Part shown: piece after piece, positions 1 to 8,176 of the stretch
How the letters are laid out: every line of letters begins with the position of its first letter
Position numbering within the stretch: the first letter of the stretch is position 1
Origin: Micromonospora musae
GTDB lineage: Bacteria > Actinomycetota > Actinomycetes > Mycobacteriales > Micromonosporaceae
NCBI RefSeq assembly: GCF_003626635.1
Contig: NZ_RAZT01000002.1
Coordinates: forward strand, 186,001 to 250,000
Length of the DNA stretch: 64,000 nt
Reading direction: 5' to 3'
Notes under the pieces: model-generated
The model's database searches: none
What the model was told of the DNA's origin: nothing
Seen by the model: the letters and a program-made list of their open reading frames with translations, nothing else
Program-made: the position numbers and the translations under genes

Positions 1-24
1 TCCGGCGCGGCGTGTCGAGGTCAT
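1..24 (-). CDS. 5' end of a divergent gene (truncated by the window edge)
   Basis: Reading leftwards, ATG at 24-22 opens MTSTRRAG before the window ends. A good Shine-Dalgarno (AGAAGGAG, complement of 30-37) lies 5 nt upstream. The start is divergent from the TetR gene and separated from it by a palindromic operator, the usual layout for a TetR repressor and its target, often an efflux pump or a modifying enzyme. Eight codons are too few to name the product; the assignment as TetR target is inference from the layout. Confidence 0.55.
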
Positions 25-34
25 GGGAACTCCT

Positions 35-76
35 TCTGCGTATGCCATACGCTTAATTGCGTAGACCATACGCAGA
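35..76. promoter_or_regulatory. Palindromic operator between the divergent TetR pair
   Basis: A 42-nt imperfect palindrome begins TCTGCGTATG and ends CATACGCAGA. Each half also contains its own small palindrome: GCGTATGCCATACGC at 38-52 and GCGTAGACCATACGC at 59-73, separated by the AT-rich TTAATT. Two adjacent 15-nt sites fit binding of two TetR dimers, as known for QacR/CprB-type repressors. The left edge overlaps the Shine-Dalgarno of the leftward gene, so occupancy would block it. The operator role is inferred from symmetry and position. Confidence 0.7.
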
Positions 77-103
77 ACTAGGATGGGCCGGCAAGGAGGA
101 ATC

Positions 104-868
104 GTGGAGCCGACACAGAACGAGACCGGCCCGGCGCTGCCGCCGGTCATCGAGGCCGCCTGGGGGCTGCGTGAACGCGCGCCCAAGGGACCCCGCCCCG
201 GGCTGACCCTGGCCGGGATCGTGGCCGCCGCCGTCGCCATCGCCGACGCCGAAGGGCTCTCCGCCGTCTCGATGAGCCGGGTCGCCAAGGAGCTGGGCGC
301 GGCGACCATGGCCCTGTACCGGTACGTGGGCGCCAAGGACGAGCTGCTGACCCTGATGGTCGACGCGACCTTCGGCGAGCCACCCGCCCCGGGCGGGACC
401 GGGCCGGACTGGCGGGTCGGGCTGGCCGGGTGGGCCTGGGCCGAACGCGCCGCCCTGCAACGGCACCCGTGGGTGGTCCGGGTCCCGATCAGCGGCCCAC
501 CACTGACCCCGTACAGCCTCAGCTGGCTGGAGAACGGGCTCCGCTGCCTCGCCGGCACCGGGCTCACCGAGGCCGAGAAGATGTCGGTGATGCTGCTGCT
601 CAGCGGCTACGTGCGAAGCGACGCGCAGCTCACCGCGCAGATCCAGGAGGCGAGTGCCGCCTCCGGCCGACGGATGGACGAGATCATGCCGGAGTACGGG
701 CAGCTGGTCGCCCGAGTGGCCGACCCGGCCCGCTTCCCGGCCCTGCACAAGGTGATCAGCGCCGGCGTGATGAGTCAGGAGGACGGCCCGGACGACGAAT
801 TCGTCTTCGGCCTGGACCGGCTGCTGGACGGCGTCGAGACCCTGATCCAGGCCCGGACGACCGCCTGA
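104..868 (+). CDS. TetR/AcrR family transcriptional repressor
   Basis: This is a 254-aa one-component regulator. The N-terminal helix-turn-helix lies at about residues 35-80; the recognition region around KELGAATMALYRYV (63-75) is typical of TetR proteins. The rest is a helical ligand/dimer domain resembling TetR_C families. GTG at 104 is chosen because a strong Shine-Dalgarno AAGGAGGA (93-100) sits 3 nt upstream; an in-frame ATG at 83 lacks one and lies close to the operator. It probably represses itself and the divergent gene through the palindrome at 35-76. The ligand cannot be read from sequence. Confidence 0.88.
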   Translation: MEPTQNETGPALPPVIEAAWGLRERAPKGPRPGLTLAGIVAAAVAIADAEGLSAVSMSRVAKELGAATMALYRYVGAKDELLTLMVDATFGEPPAPGGTGPDWRVGLAGWAWAERAALQRHPWVVRVPISGPPLTPYSLSWLENGLRCLAGTGLTEAEKMSVMLLLSGYVRSDAQLTAQIQEASAASGRRMDEIMPEYGQLVARVADPARFPALHKVISAGVMSQEDGPDDEFVFGLDRLLDGVETLIQARTTA

Positions 869-954
869 CCGGGCGGCGACACCGGCCGGACGGCGGTGAG
901 CGTGGTCGGCGGGTCGAGAATGACCGCGGGCCCGGCGACGAAGGGGGACGGTCG

Positions 955-1947
955 ATGACGGCACTGCGGGTCGAGACGTTGGACACCACTGTGGTGGCAC
1001 CCGCCGACCGCTTCGCGCTCTGGGTGGAGATGGCCGACCGCGTCTCCGCGCCCGTCGCCTTCACCAGCGAACACGCCGCCGACTTCCGCGGGCACGCCCG
1101 GATGATCGACCTCGGTGGCATCGAGCTCACCCGGTTCCGCTACCAGTCCCTGATCGGCCACCGGACACCGCGCCTGATCCGACAGGCAGACCCGGAGGTC
1201 TACCAGATCGCCCTGGCGACGAGCGGCAGCTGCGCGATCAGCGCGAGCCGGCGGGACACCGCCGTCCCGGTCGGCGACTTCACGCTCGTCGACTGGGGCC
1301 GGCCGCACGACCTCGAGCACGCCGGAGCAGCCGACGGACTCACCCCGGCGGCCTCGGTGACCGCTGTCATCCCCCGGGCACTGCTGCCGCTCGCCGCCGA
1401 CAAGGTGGACCGGCTCACCGCCGCGCGGCTGTGCGGGTCGGCGGGCCCCGGCGCGCTGCTGGCGCAGCACCTGCACCGCATCACCCGCCACCCCGAACAG
1501 TTCCGGACCACCGACGCGCCGTACCTGGCCGACGTCACCCTCAGCCTGGTCTCCGCCCTGCTCGCCCGCCACCTCGACGCCGAGGACGAACTCCCCACCG
1601 ACGTACGCCAGCGGGCGCTGCTCGCGACGGTGCGTGACTTCCTCGAACGCCACCTCGACGATCCGCAGCTCAGCCCGCAGGTCGTCGCGGACGCGCACCA
1701 CATCTCCCTCCGAACACTGCACCGGCTCTTCCAGACCGAGGACGACACCGTCGCTGCGACGATCCGCCGACGACGCCTGGAACGGTGCCGCCGTGACCTC
1801 GCCGACCCGCTGCTGCGCCACCGGCCGGTCCATCTCATCGGGCAGCGTTGGGGCCTCACCGACCGGGCGCACTTCAGCCGGGCGTTCCGCGCCGCCTACG
1901 GCCTGGGCCCGCAGGCCTACCGCGCCTCCGTCGGCTCGCTCCACTGA
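955..1947 (+). CDS. AraC family transcriptional regulator
   Basis: A 330-aa protein. The N-terminal ~200 residues resemble the AraC-binding-like (cupin-type) domain of NphR/FeaR-type activators, with the motif VDWGRPHDLEH. A C-terminal double helix-turn-helix covers about 225-328, including QVVADAHHISLRTLHRLF in the first helix-turn-helix and AHFSRAFRAAYGLGPQAYR near the end, the AraC signature. ATG 955 follows an AAGGGGGA ribosome site (941-948). It is 86 nt downstream of the TetR gene and could be co-transcribed. Effector and regulon are unknown; the next gene converges. Confidence 0.87.
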   Translation: MTALRVETLDTTVVAPADRFALWVEMADRVSAPVAFTSEHAADFRGHARMIDLGGIELTRFRYQSLIGHRTPRLIRQADPEVYQIALATSGSCAISASRRDTAVPVGDFTLVDWGRPHDLEHAGAADGLTPAASVTAVIPRALLPLAADKVDRLTAARLCGSAGPGALLAQHLHRITRHPEQFRTTDAPYLADVTLSLVSALLARHLDAEDELPTDVRQRALLATVRDFLERHLDDPQLSPQVVADAHHISLRTLHRLFQTEDDTVAATIRRRRLERCRRDLADPLLRHRPVHLIGQRWGLTDRAHFSRAFRAAYGLGPQAYRASVGSLH

Positions 1948-2124
1948 CCTTCGGCGCGGATTGGCACGGACAGTCAACCCACACGGCGCCGACGGTCAAG
2001 CCGAGGACGGCAGACTGGCCCCCGAGTGGCCGGCGACGGGGGTCCGGCCGCCAACGGGGGCCGTGGCGTGCGCCCGCCGCCCTGCGGTGGCGGCGGGTCG
2101 CCGCCTCGGTGACCGCCGAACGCT

Positions 2125-2165
2125 CCGGCTCCGTCGCCTCCCCCCAGGACCGGGGACGGAGCCGG
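2125..2165. terminator. Hairpin terminator between araC-type gene and topoisomerase
   Basis: An 11-bp perfect stem (CCGGCTCCGTC at 2125-2135 pairs with GACGGAGCCGG at 2155-2165) has a C/G-rich loop that can pair further. The right arm abuts the stop codon of the minus-strand topoisomerase gene, so it should terminate that operon and could also stop rightward readthrough. There is no U-tract, as is common in actinomycetes. Confidence 0.55.
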
Positions 2166-3149
2166 TCAGGCCTCCTCCAGCAGCTCCAGCACCGCCAGCT
2201 CGGCCTTCTCGCGCGGCGCGCCCGGATCCACGGTCACCACGACCCCGTCGTGGTAGAGGTCCACCACCCGCGGGTCCACGTAGGAGGTACGGGCCACCGT
2301 CGGGGTGTTGCCGAGCAGCTCGGCCACTCCCCGCATCACCCCGGCCACCGCGCGCCGCCGCCCCGTGAGAGAGCGCGCCGGCTCCGCCGCGGCCAGCTCG
2401 ATCGCGGCCAGCACGGTGGCGTGCCAGGTCCGGAAGTCCTTCGCGGTCATCTCCCCGCCGCTGGCGTCGCGCAGGTACCCGTTGATCTCGTCGGCGCGGA
2501 CGTCCCGCCAGTCCTGCCCGTCCCAATAGCCGAAGAGACGCTCGGCGCCCCGTCGACGCCGACGTAGGTTCGTCAGCACCCGGCACAGCTCCGGATCCTC
2601 GACGAGGCGCACCTGCTCGATCCCGCCCTTCGCCGGGAACTCGAAGATCACGCACCCGCGCCGCGTACGGGCGTGCTCGGGACGCAGCGTCGACACCCCG
2701 AAGGTCGGGTCGTCCCCGGCCGCGTACTGGTCGTTGCCGACCCGGAACGCCCCCATGTCGAGCAGCCGGGCCACCGTGGCGAGCACCCGGTCGCGGTTCA
2801 GCCCGCGTCCGTCGAGGTCCCGGCCGACCCGCGCTCGCAACGTCGGCAGTCGCCGCGCCACCTCCAGCACGTGGTCGAACTTCGCCTCGTCGCGCTTCTC
2901 CCGCCAGGTCGGGTGGTAGAGGTACTGCTTGCGTCCCGCCGCGTCCACGCCGGTGGCCTGGATGTGCCCGTTCGGCCACGGGCAGATCCACACGTCCCGC
3001 CAGGCCGGCGGCACGACCAGGGCCCGGAGTCGGGCCAGCTCGTCCGGGTCCCGCACCGGGTCACCGGCCGGGTTCAGGAAGAGCCAGCCGGTGCCGCGCC
3101 GCCGCCGCCGGTACCCCGGCCGACCTGGATCGCTACGCCGTAACCGCAC
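2166..3149 (-). CDS. DNA topoisomerase IB (poxvirus/bacterial type)
   Basis: A 327-aa type IB topoisomerase that relaxes supercoils by transient cleavage of one strand through a 3'-phosphotyrosine. The N-terminus RLRRSDPGRPGYRRRRRGTGW and the core TAKDFRTW (about 235-242) are family hallmarks. The probable catalytic tyrosine is Y290 in TSYVDPRVVDLY, and the length matches the Deinococcus enzyme. The start is GTG 3149, inside the last 17 nt of the upstream glycosyltransferase gene, so it is translationally coupled to the heptose operon. Codon 3 is TTA, very rare in this DNA and possibly a bldA-type control point. The link between a topoisomerase and sugar genes is unexplained. Confidence 0.88.
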   Translation of the reverse strand: MRLRRSDPGRPGYRRRRRGTGWLFLNPAGDPVRDPDELARLRALVVPPAWRDVWICPWPNGHIQATGVDAAGRKQYLYHPTWREKRDEAKFDHVLEVARRLPTLRARVGRDLDGRGLNRDRVLATVARLLDMGAFRVGNDQYAAGDDPTFGVSTLRPEHARTRRGCVIFEFPAKGGIEQVRLVEDPELCRVLTNLRRRRRGAERLFGYWDGQDWRDVRADEINGYLRDASGGEMTAKDFRTWHATVLAAIELAAAEPARSLTGRRRAVAGVMRGVAELLGNTPTVARTSYVDPRVVDLYHDGVVVTVDPGAPREKAELAVLELLEEA

Positions 3150-4077
3150 CGGACTCCCGCTCCACCTCGTCCACGGCGGCCGAGACCTCCTCGACCCCGA
3201 GGGCCGTCAATGACGGGTGGCTTCCTACCCCGTCCCAGCTGGGCCAATCCCGCTCCCCGGCCCAGATCACCCGATGCCGGGGCCGGTCCGGCGGCGGCCC
3301 CCAGACCGCCGGTGGCACGGGGCCGAAGAGCACCACCGACGGGGTCGCGAAGCCGGTCGCCAGGTGCGCCACCCCGGTGTCCCCGCTCACCACCACCCGG
3401 GCGTACGCCACCAGGGCGGCCAGCTCCCGCAGCCCCGTACGGCCGGCGAGCACCGCGTCGGCGGGCAGCCCGGCGCGCACGGCCACCCGAACGGCCAGCT
3501 CCCGTTCGTCGGGCGAACCGGTGAGCACCACCCGATGGCCCCGCGCCGTGAGCCCCCGCGCCAGCGCGGCGAACCGGTCGGCCGGCCAGCGCTTCCCGAC
3601 GATCTTCGAGCCGGGGTGCAGCACGCTCACCCCGGTCGGCACGCCGGCCGACGGGGGCCGGCGCAGCGTCAGGTCGCACCGGTCGGCGGGCATGCCGTAC
3701 CACTCCAGCAGCCGGCACCAGCGCCGCACCTCGTGCTCGGACTCGTCCCACGCCGGCCCGTCGGCGAAGCCGGCCGACGGGTTGCCGAAGCCGAGCAGTC
3801 GGCCGGGTCGGACGGCGGCGAGCATCCGGTGCGACTGCGGGCCCCGCCCGTGCAGGTTCACCGCCAGCCGCGGCGGCGCCCCGGCCCAGCCCATCCGGCC
3901 CAGCCCCGGGGTGTCGACCAGCCGGTCGACGCCGCCGACCAGCTCGACGAGCGGCGCCAGCCAGGCCGGCGCGGCGAGCACCAGCTCCCGGTCGGGGTGG
4001 GCGGCCCGCAGCGCACGCAACGCCGGGACGGCGGTGGCCAGGTCGCCGACGCCGAGCGCGCGCAGCACGAGGATCAC
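3133..4077 (-). CDS. GT9 family glycosyltransferase (heptosyltransferase-like)
   Basis: A 314-aa GT9 (ADP-heptose:LPS heptosyltransferase-like) enzyme with a GT-B fold. Visible motifs are the N-terminal LVLRALGVGDLATAVPALRAL, the nucleotide-binding LHPGSKIVGKRWP, and the C-terminal VVSGDTGVAHLATGF followed by FGPVPPAVWGPP. GTG 4077 overlaps the stop of the SDR gene as GTGA. Given the upstream heptose genes it probably transfers a heptose to a cell-surface or secreted glycan; the acceptor is unknown because there is no LPS in this group. It overlaps the topoisomerase gene by 17 nt. Confidence 0.85.
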   Translation of the reverse strand: MILVLRALGVGDLATAVPALRALRAAHPDRELVLAAPAWLAPLVELVGGVDRLVDTPGLGRMGWAGAPPRLAVNLHGRGPQSHRMLAAVRPGRLLGFGNPSAGFADGPAWDESEHEVRRWCRLLEWYGMPADRCDLTLRRPPSAGVPTGVSVLHPGSKIVGKRWPADRFAALARGLTARGHRVVLTGSPDERELAVRVAVRAGLPADAVLAGRTGLRELAALVAYARVVVSGDTGVAHLATGFATPSVVLFGPVPPAVWGPPPDRPRHRVIWAGERDWPSWDGVGSHPSLTALGVEEVSAAVDEVERESGAVTA

Positions 4078-4775
4078 GGGTAGGACGACTCCTGCTCGGC
4101 GCAGACCACCATCTCCCGTACCGCGCAGCCGGGCGGCTGGGCCAGCGCGAACATGACCGCCGCCGCGGTGTCGGCCGGATCGTTGAGCACCGCGTCCGGC
4201 CCCGGGCGGTACTGGGCGTCGCGCTCGTCGAAGAAGGCGGTACGCATACCGCCGGGGACGAGCAGGGTGACACCGACCGCGCCGGCGAGCTCCGCGGCGA
4301 GCGCCCGGGTGAAGCCCACCACCCCGAACTTCGCCGCGCAGTACGCGGTGGCGTCGCTGACCGCCTTCACGCCGAGCGTCGAGGCGACCGTGACGACGGT
4401 GCCGCGAGAGGCCTCCAGATAGGGCAGCGCGGCCCTGATCACCGCCGCCGTGGCGAGCAGGTCCACGGCGATGATCCGCTCCCAGGTCTCGGCCGGCACG
4501 TCGGCCAGCCGCCCCGGCACGTCCCACCCGGCGGCGGTCACCACCGCGTCCAGACCGCCGGAGCGCTCGGCGAGCTGCCGGGTGGCCGCCTCGGCGGCCC
4601 GGGTGTCGGCCAGGTCGCACTCGACCCACGGCACCCCGTCGCCGGGCGGCTGCCGGTCGATCACCAGCGGTCGCCCGCCGGAGCGGGCCACCGCCGCCAC
4701 CACCGCCGCGCCCAGTCCGCTCGACCCGCCGGTGACCAGGACGGTGGTTCCGGCCCCGGCCGGCGCGGCCGTCAT
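4074..4775 (-). CDS. Short-chain dehydrogenase/reductase in the heptose operon
   Basis: A 233-aa classical SDR. The NAD(P)-binding TGGSSGLG lies at about 15-22, with a catalytic Ser132, Tyr145 and Lys149 (YCAAK). Length and motifs are of the 3-oxoacyl reductase type, not of the extended-SDR epimerase HldD. ATG 4775 overlaps the hldE stop as ATGA, so the two are coupled. It may oxidise or reduce the activated sugar, for example to a keto or deoxy heptose, or a lipid acceptor; neither is proven. Confidence 0.8.
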   Translation of the reverse strand: MTAAPAGAGTTVLVTGGSSGLGAAVVAAVARSGGRPLVIDRQPPGDGVPWVECDLADTRAAEAATRQLAERSGGLDAVVTAAGWDVPGRLADVPAETWERIIAVDLLATAAVIRAALPYLEASRGTVVTVASTLGVKAVSDATAYCAAKFGVVGFTRALAAELAGAVGVTLLVPGGMRTAFFDERDAQYRPGPDAVLNDPADTAAAVMFALAQPPGCAVREMVVCAEQESSYP

Positions 4776-6262
4776 CGCGTCCGCTCCACGGTCGGCGCCG
4801 ACGCTGCCGTGGACCAGTCGACCCCGGCGGCCGGGGTGCCGGCGAACCGGCCGCCCACGCGAGCCGCGGCGATCATGTCGGTGGTGGAGCGCCCCTCCAG
4901 GTACGGCACCACCACCGTGTGACCACCCCATCGCCGCAGGATCTCCGCCTCGGGCAGTGCGGGATCGTCACCGACGCCGGTGGCGTAGTCGCCGCCCTTG
5001 ACCCAGACGTCGGGACGCAGCCAGGTGAGCGCCGCGTGCGGCGTCGGCTCGTCGAAGATCATGACGCCGTCCACACAGCTCAACGCCGCCAGCAGCCGGC
5101 TCCGGTCGCCCTGCGCGACCACCGGCCGGTCCGGCCCCTTCAACCCGGCCACGCTGGCGTCCGAGTTCAGGCAGACGATCAGGCAGTCGCCGAGCTTCCG
5201 GGCCGCCTGCAACGTCGCCACGTGCCCGGCGTGCAGCAGGTCGAAGCAGCCCCCGGTGGCCACCACCGTGCCACCGGCCGCGCGCACCTCGGCGAGGAGC
5301 GCGGCCACCTCGGCGAGGCCGACGCGTTCCCCGCCCGGGCCGGAGACCGTACCCGGCTGCGGACGCGCCGGCGGCGGCAACGCGGCCGCCACTCCCCCGG
5401 CCGCCACGTACGCGGAGGCCTCGGCGACCGCCTCCTGCACCGCCTCGGACACCAGTGCGCCCCGGGCCAGGGCGAGACCGGCGGCGACCGCGAACCGGTC
5501 ACCCGCACCGCAGGTGTCCCCCTCGGCGTTGCTCGGCGCCGACACCACGAGCGGCGTCGAATCGGTGTGGCAGAGCAGCGCGCCGTCCCCGCCGAGGGTC
5601 ACCGCGACCGCGCCCGCCCGCCACCGTCGACGCAGCCCCTGCGCGCCGCGCGAGGCGGTGGCGAGCCGGGTCGCCCCGGGCAGCGCCGGGATCAACTCCC
5701 GCGCCTCGGACTCGTTCGGGGTGGCCAGCTGCACGCCGGGCACCGCGGCCGGGCCACGCGGATGCGGGTCCCACACCACCGGAGCCCGCGTCGCGGCCAA
5801 CGCCGCGCGCAGCGCCGGCTGCCGGGCCACCCCACGGCCGTAGTCGCTGACCAGGACGGCGGAGGCGTTCGCGATGACCCGCAGCACCGCCTCGGCCGGC
5901 TCGCCCGGCTCACCCGGAACCCCGCCGCGGTCGTGGCGCAGCAGCACCCGGCCACCGGCCCGCAGCCGGATCTTCTCCGGCGTGGCCCCGGCCAGCGGCA
6001 GCGCGTACACCTGGACACCGGCGGCGGTCAGCAGCGCGCTCAACCGGGCCCCGCCGGCGTCGTCGGCGAGCGCGGTCACCAGCACCACCTCGGCGCCCTG
6101 GGCGGCGGCGAAGACCGCGGCCAGGCCCGCCCCGCCGGGCCGGTCGACGTACCCGGTCTCGTCGAGCACCGGCACCGGCGAGTCCGGACAGAGCCGGTTG
6201 ACCACCCCCTCGACGTCCCGATCGAGCAGGGTGTCACCGATCACCACGACGGGTCCCGTCAC
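4772..6262 (-). CDS. hldE: Bifunctional heptose-7-phosphate kinase / heptose-1-phosphate nucleotidyltransferase
   Basis: A 496-aa two-domain enzyme. Residues 1-300 are a ribokinase-type kinase (PGGAG at 42-46, catalytic loop GAGDRF at 252-257) that phosphorylates heptose 7-phosphate at C1. Residues about 330-480 are a nucleotidyltransferase (GCFDLLHAGH at 338-347, later GRSTTD) that activates heptose-1-phosphate, classically with ATP. Length is normal for HldE/RfaE. GTG 6262 lies 10 nt after the gmhA stop. It forms the central pathway step together with gmhA and the GmhB domain encoded upstream. Confidence 0.9.
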   Translation of the reverse strand: MTGPVVVIGDTLLDRDVEGVVNRLCPDSPVPVLDETGYVDRPGGAGLAAVFAAAQGAEVVLVTALADDAGGARLSALLTAAGVQVYALPLAGATPEKIRLRAGGRVLLRHDRGGVPGEPGEPAEAVLRVIANASAVLVSDYGRGVARQPALRAALAATRAPVVWDPHPRGPAAVPGVQLATPNESEARELIPALPGATRLATASRGAQGLRRRWRAGAVAVTLGGDGALLCHTDSTPLVVSAPSNAEGDTCGAGDRFAVAAGLALARGALVSEAVQEAVAEASAYVAAGGVAAALPPPARPQPGTVSGPGGERVGLAEVAALLAEVRAAGGTVVATGGCFDLLHAGHVATLQAARKLGDCLIVCLNSDASVAGLKGPDRPVVAQGDRSRLLAALSCVDGVMIFDEPTPHAALTWLRPDVWVKGGDYATGVGDDPALPEAEILRRWGGHTVVVPYLEGRSTTDMIAAARVGGRFAGTPAAGVDWSTAASAPTVERTR

Positions 6263-6272
6263 GCTTGCCCCC

Positions 6273-6959
6273 TCATCCTCGCGCCTGCACCTGTTGCCCG
6301 GCCCCGCCGTCGAGCACCACCTCCACCCCGGCGTGCACGCTCCCCCGCCGCGCCGGCCCGTCGACGGCCACGCCGGTCACCGCGGCCAGCGCGGCCGGCA
6401 GCGCCTGGTCGACGTACTCGCAGAGCAGGTGGCTGGAGACCAGGTGCAGCTCCTGCACCACCTGGCTGTCCGGGGAGGCGACGGCGAGCGCCTCGTGACA
6501 GGCCTCGGCGAGCGGATTCGGGGCGGGGCCGGTGAAGGCCCAGCAGCTCAACCCGGCCTCGCGGCCCGCCTCGGCGGCCGCGAGCAGGTTGCGGCTGGCT
6601 CCGCTGGTCGACAACAGCAGGAGGATGTCGCCGTCGCGCCCGTGCGCGCGTACCTGGCGGGCGAAGACCTCGTCGTAGCCGTAGTCGTTGGCGATGGCGG
6701 TGACGGCCGAGGTCTCGGCGTGCAGGGCGATGGCCGACAGGGGTTGCCGGTCGTCGCGGAGCTTGCCCACCAGTTCGGCGGTCAGATGCTGCGCCTCGGC
6801 GGCGCTACCGCCGTTCCCGGCCACCAGGAGTCGTCCACCACCGACCAGCCGCCGGGCCAGCGTCTCACCCCACCGGGCGAGCAGCCGCTCGCACTCCCGG
6901 TACGGCAGCAGGGCGGCGGCCAGGTTCGCCAGGTGGGCGTCGAACGGCGAAGCCGGCAT
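6273..6959 (-). CDS. gmhA: Phosphoheptose (sedoheptulose 7-phosphate) isomerase
   Basis: A 228-aa SIS-domain enzyme converting sedoheptulose 7-phosphate to glycero-manno-heptose 7-phosphate, the committed step. AGNGGSAAEAQHLTAEL (about 47-63) carries the zinc/active-site His58 and Glu62; LLLLSTSGASRNLL is the sugar-phosphate-binding segment, and HLVSSHLLCEYVD supplies C-terminal histidines. ATG 6959 overlaps the preceding glycosyltransferase stop (TGATG). It has a ~30-residue tail beyond the usual GmhA end. The enzyme is soluble and probably tetrameric by family. Confidence 0.9.
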   Translation of the reverse strand: MPASPFDAHLANLAAALLPYRECERLLARWGETLARRLVGGGRLLVAGNGGSAAEAQHLTAELVGKLRDDRQPLSAIALHAETSAVTAIANDYGYDEVFARQVRAHGRDGDILLLLSTSGASRNLLAAAEAGREAGLSCWAFTGPAPNPLAEACHEALAVASPDSQVVQELHLVSSHLLCEYVDQALPAALAAVTGVAVDGPARRGSVHAGVEVVLDGGAGQQVQARG

Positions 6960-8176
6960 CAGGCCACCACCCCGGTCGGCCGGTGCACGGCGGCCACCTC
7001 GTCGTAGACCTCGGCCAGCCGCTCGGCGGTCGCCGCCCACGAGTAGCGCAGCCGGGCCCGTTCCTGAGCGGCCCGGGCGTACGAGAAACGGCGGATCCGG
7101 TCGTCGAGCAGCGCCTGGATCGCGGTGCCCAGGGCCCGCGGGTCCCGGGCCGGAACCAGGTCACCGGTGACCCCCTCGACCACGGTGTCCTTGAGCCCGC
7201 CCACCGCCGTGCCGATCACCGGCACCCCGCAGGCCATCGCCTCGAGCGGGGTGAGCCCGAACGGCTCGTACCAGGGGGCGGCGACCAGGACGTCCGCCGA
7301 GCGGTACCACCGCCCCATCTCCTCGCGGGGCACCGCGCCGACCAGACGCACCCGGTCGGCCACCCCGCAGGTGCCGGCGAGGGCGCGCAGCCGCCGGGCG
7401 TACGGGTCGCTCTCCAGCAGCCCGACCGGCGGACCACCCACCACCACACACTCGGCGTCGGGCACCAACGCCATCGCCCGGACCACGGTCTGGAAGCCCT
7501 TGCGCTCCACCAGCCGGCCGACGGTCAGGATCCGGGCCCGCCCCGGTTCCCGCTCGGCGGCGGGCCCGAGCGGGGCGAAGGTGCCCAGGTTCACCCCGGA
7601 CGGGATCACCGTCATCCGGGACCGGGGCACCCCCATCCGGACCAGCTCCCCGACCTCGTCCTGGCACTGGGCGACCACCCGGTCCACCGAGCGGCCCAGC
7701 TCCCGCTCGTACGCCACCCGTCGGGCCGGGCTGGTGTCCTGGACCCCCTGGTAGCGGCGCTTCACGGTGCCGAGCGCGTGGTACGTCTGCACCACCGGCA
7801 CCCCGGTCTGCCGGCCGGCGGCGAGCGCGGCGAGACCGCTCATCCAGAAGTGCGCGTGGACCACCTCGGGCGCCCAGTCACCACCCCGCCACCGCTCCAC
7901 CAGCCAGCGGCTGAACTCCTTCATGTGCGGCAGCAGCGCGTCCTTGGCCAGCGGCTCCGCCGGTCCGGCCGGTACGTGCACCACGTCGTAGCCGTCGGGG
8001 CCGCGTACCGTGACCGGCAGGTCGACGGCGTCGCGCCGGGTGTACACCCGCACGTCGTGCCCGGCGGCCGCGAGCGCGGCGGAGAGCTCCGCGACATGCG
8101 TGTTCTGGCCACCGGCGTCCTCGCCGCCGAGGACGGCGAGCGGGCTGGCGTGCTCCGAGATCATCGCGATGCGCAT
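6959..8176 (-). CDS. GT4 family glycosyltransferase
   Basis: A 405-aa retaining GT-B enzyme. The N-terminus EDAGGQNTHVAELSAAL resembles MshA/sucrose-synthase-like GT4 proteins; TVGRLVERKGFQTVVRA and the donor-binding EPFGLTPLEAMACGVPV (E-x7-E) are present in the C-terminal domain. ATG 8176 lies inside the end of the preceding gene (16-nt overlap) and the stop overlaps the gmhA start. It probably adds a hexose or heptose to the product of this operon; donor and acceptor cannot be read from sequence. Confidence 0.87.
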   Translation of the reverse strand: MRIAMISEHASPLAVLGGEDAGGQNTHVAELSAALAAAGHDVRVYTRRDAVDLPVTVRGPDGYDVVHVPAGPAEPLAKDALLPHMKEFSRWLVERWRGGDWAPEVVHAHFWMSGLAALAAGRQTGVPVVQTYHALGTVKRRYQGVQDTSPARRVAYERELGRSVDRVVAQCQDEVGELVRMGVPRSRMTVIPSGVNLGTFAPLGPAAEREPGRARILTVGRLVERKGFQTVVRAMALVPDAECVVVGGPPVGLLESDPYARRLRALAGTCGVADRVRLVGAVPREEMGRWYRSADVLVAAPWYEPFGLTPLEAMACGVPVIGTAVGGLKDTVVEGVTGDLVPARDPRALGTAIQALLDDRIRRFSYARAAQERARLRYSWAATAERLAEVYDEVAAVHRPTGVVA

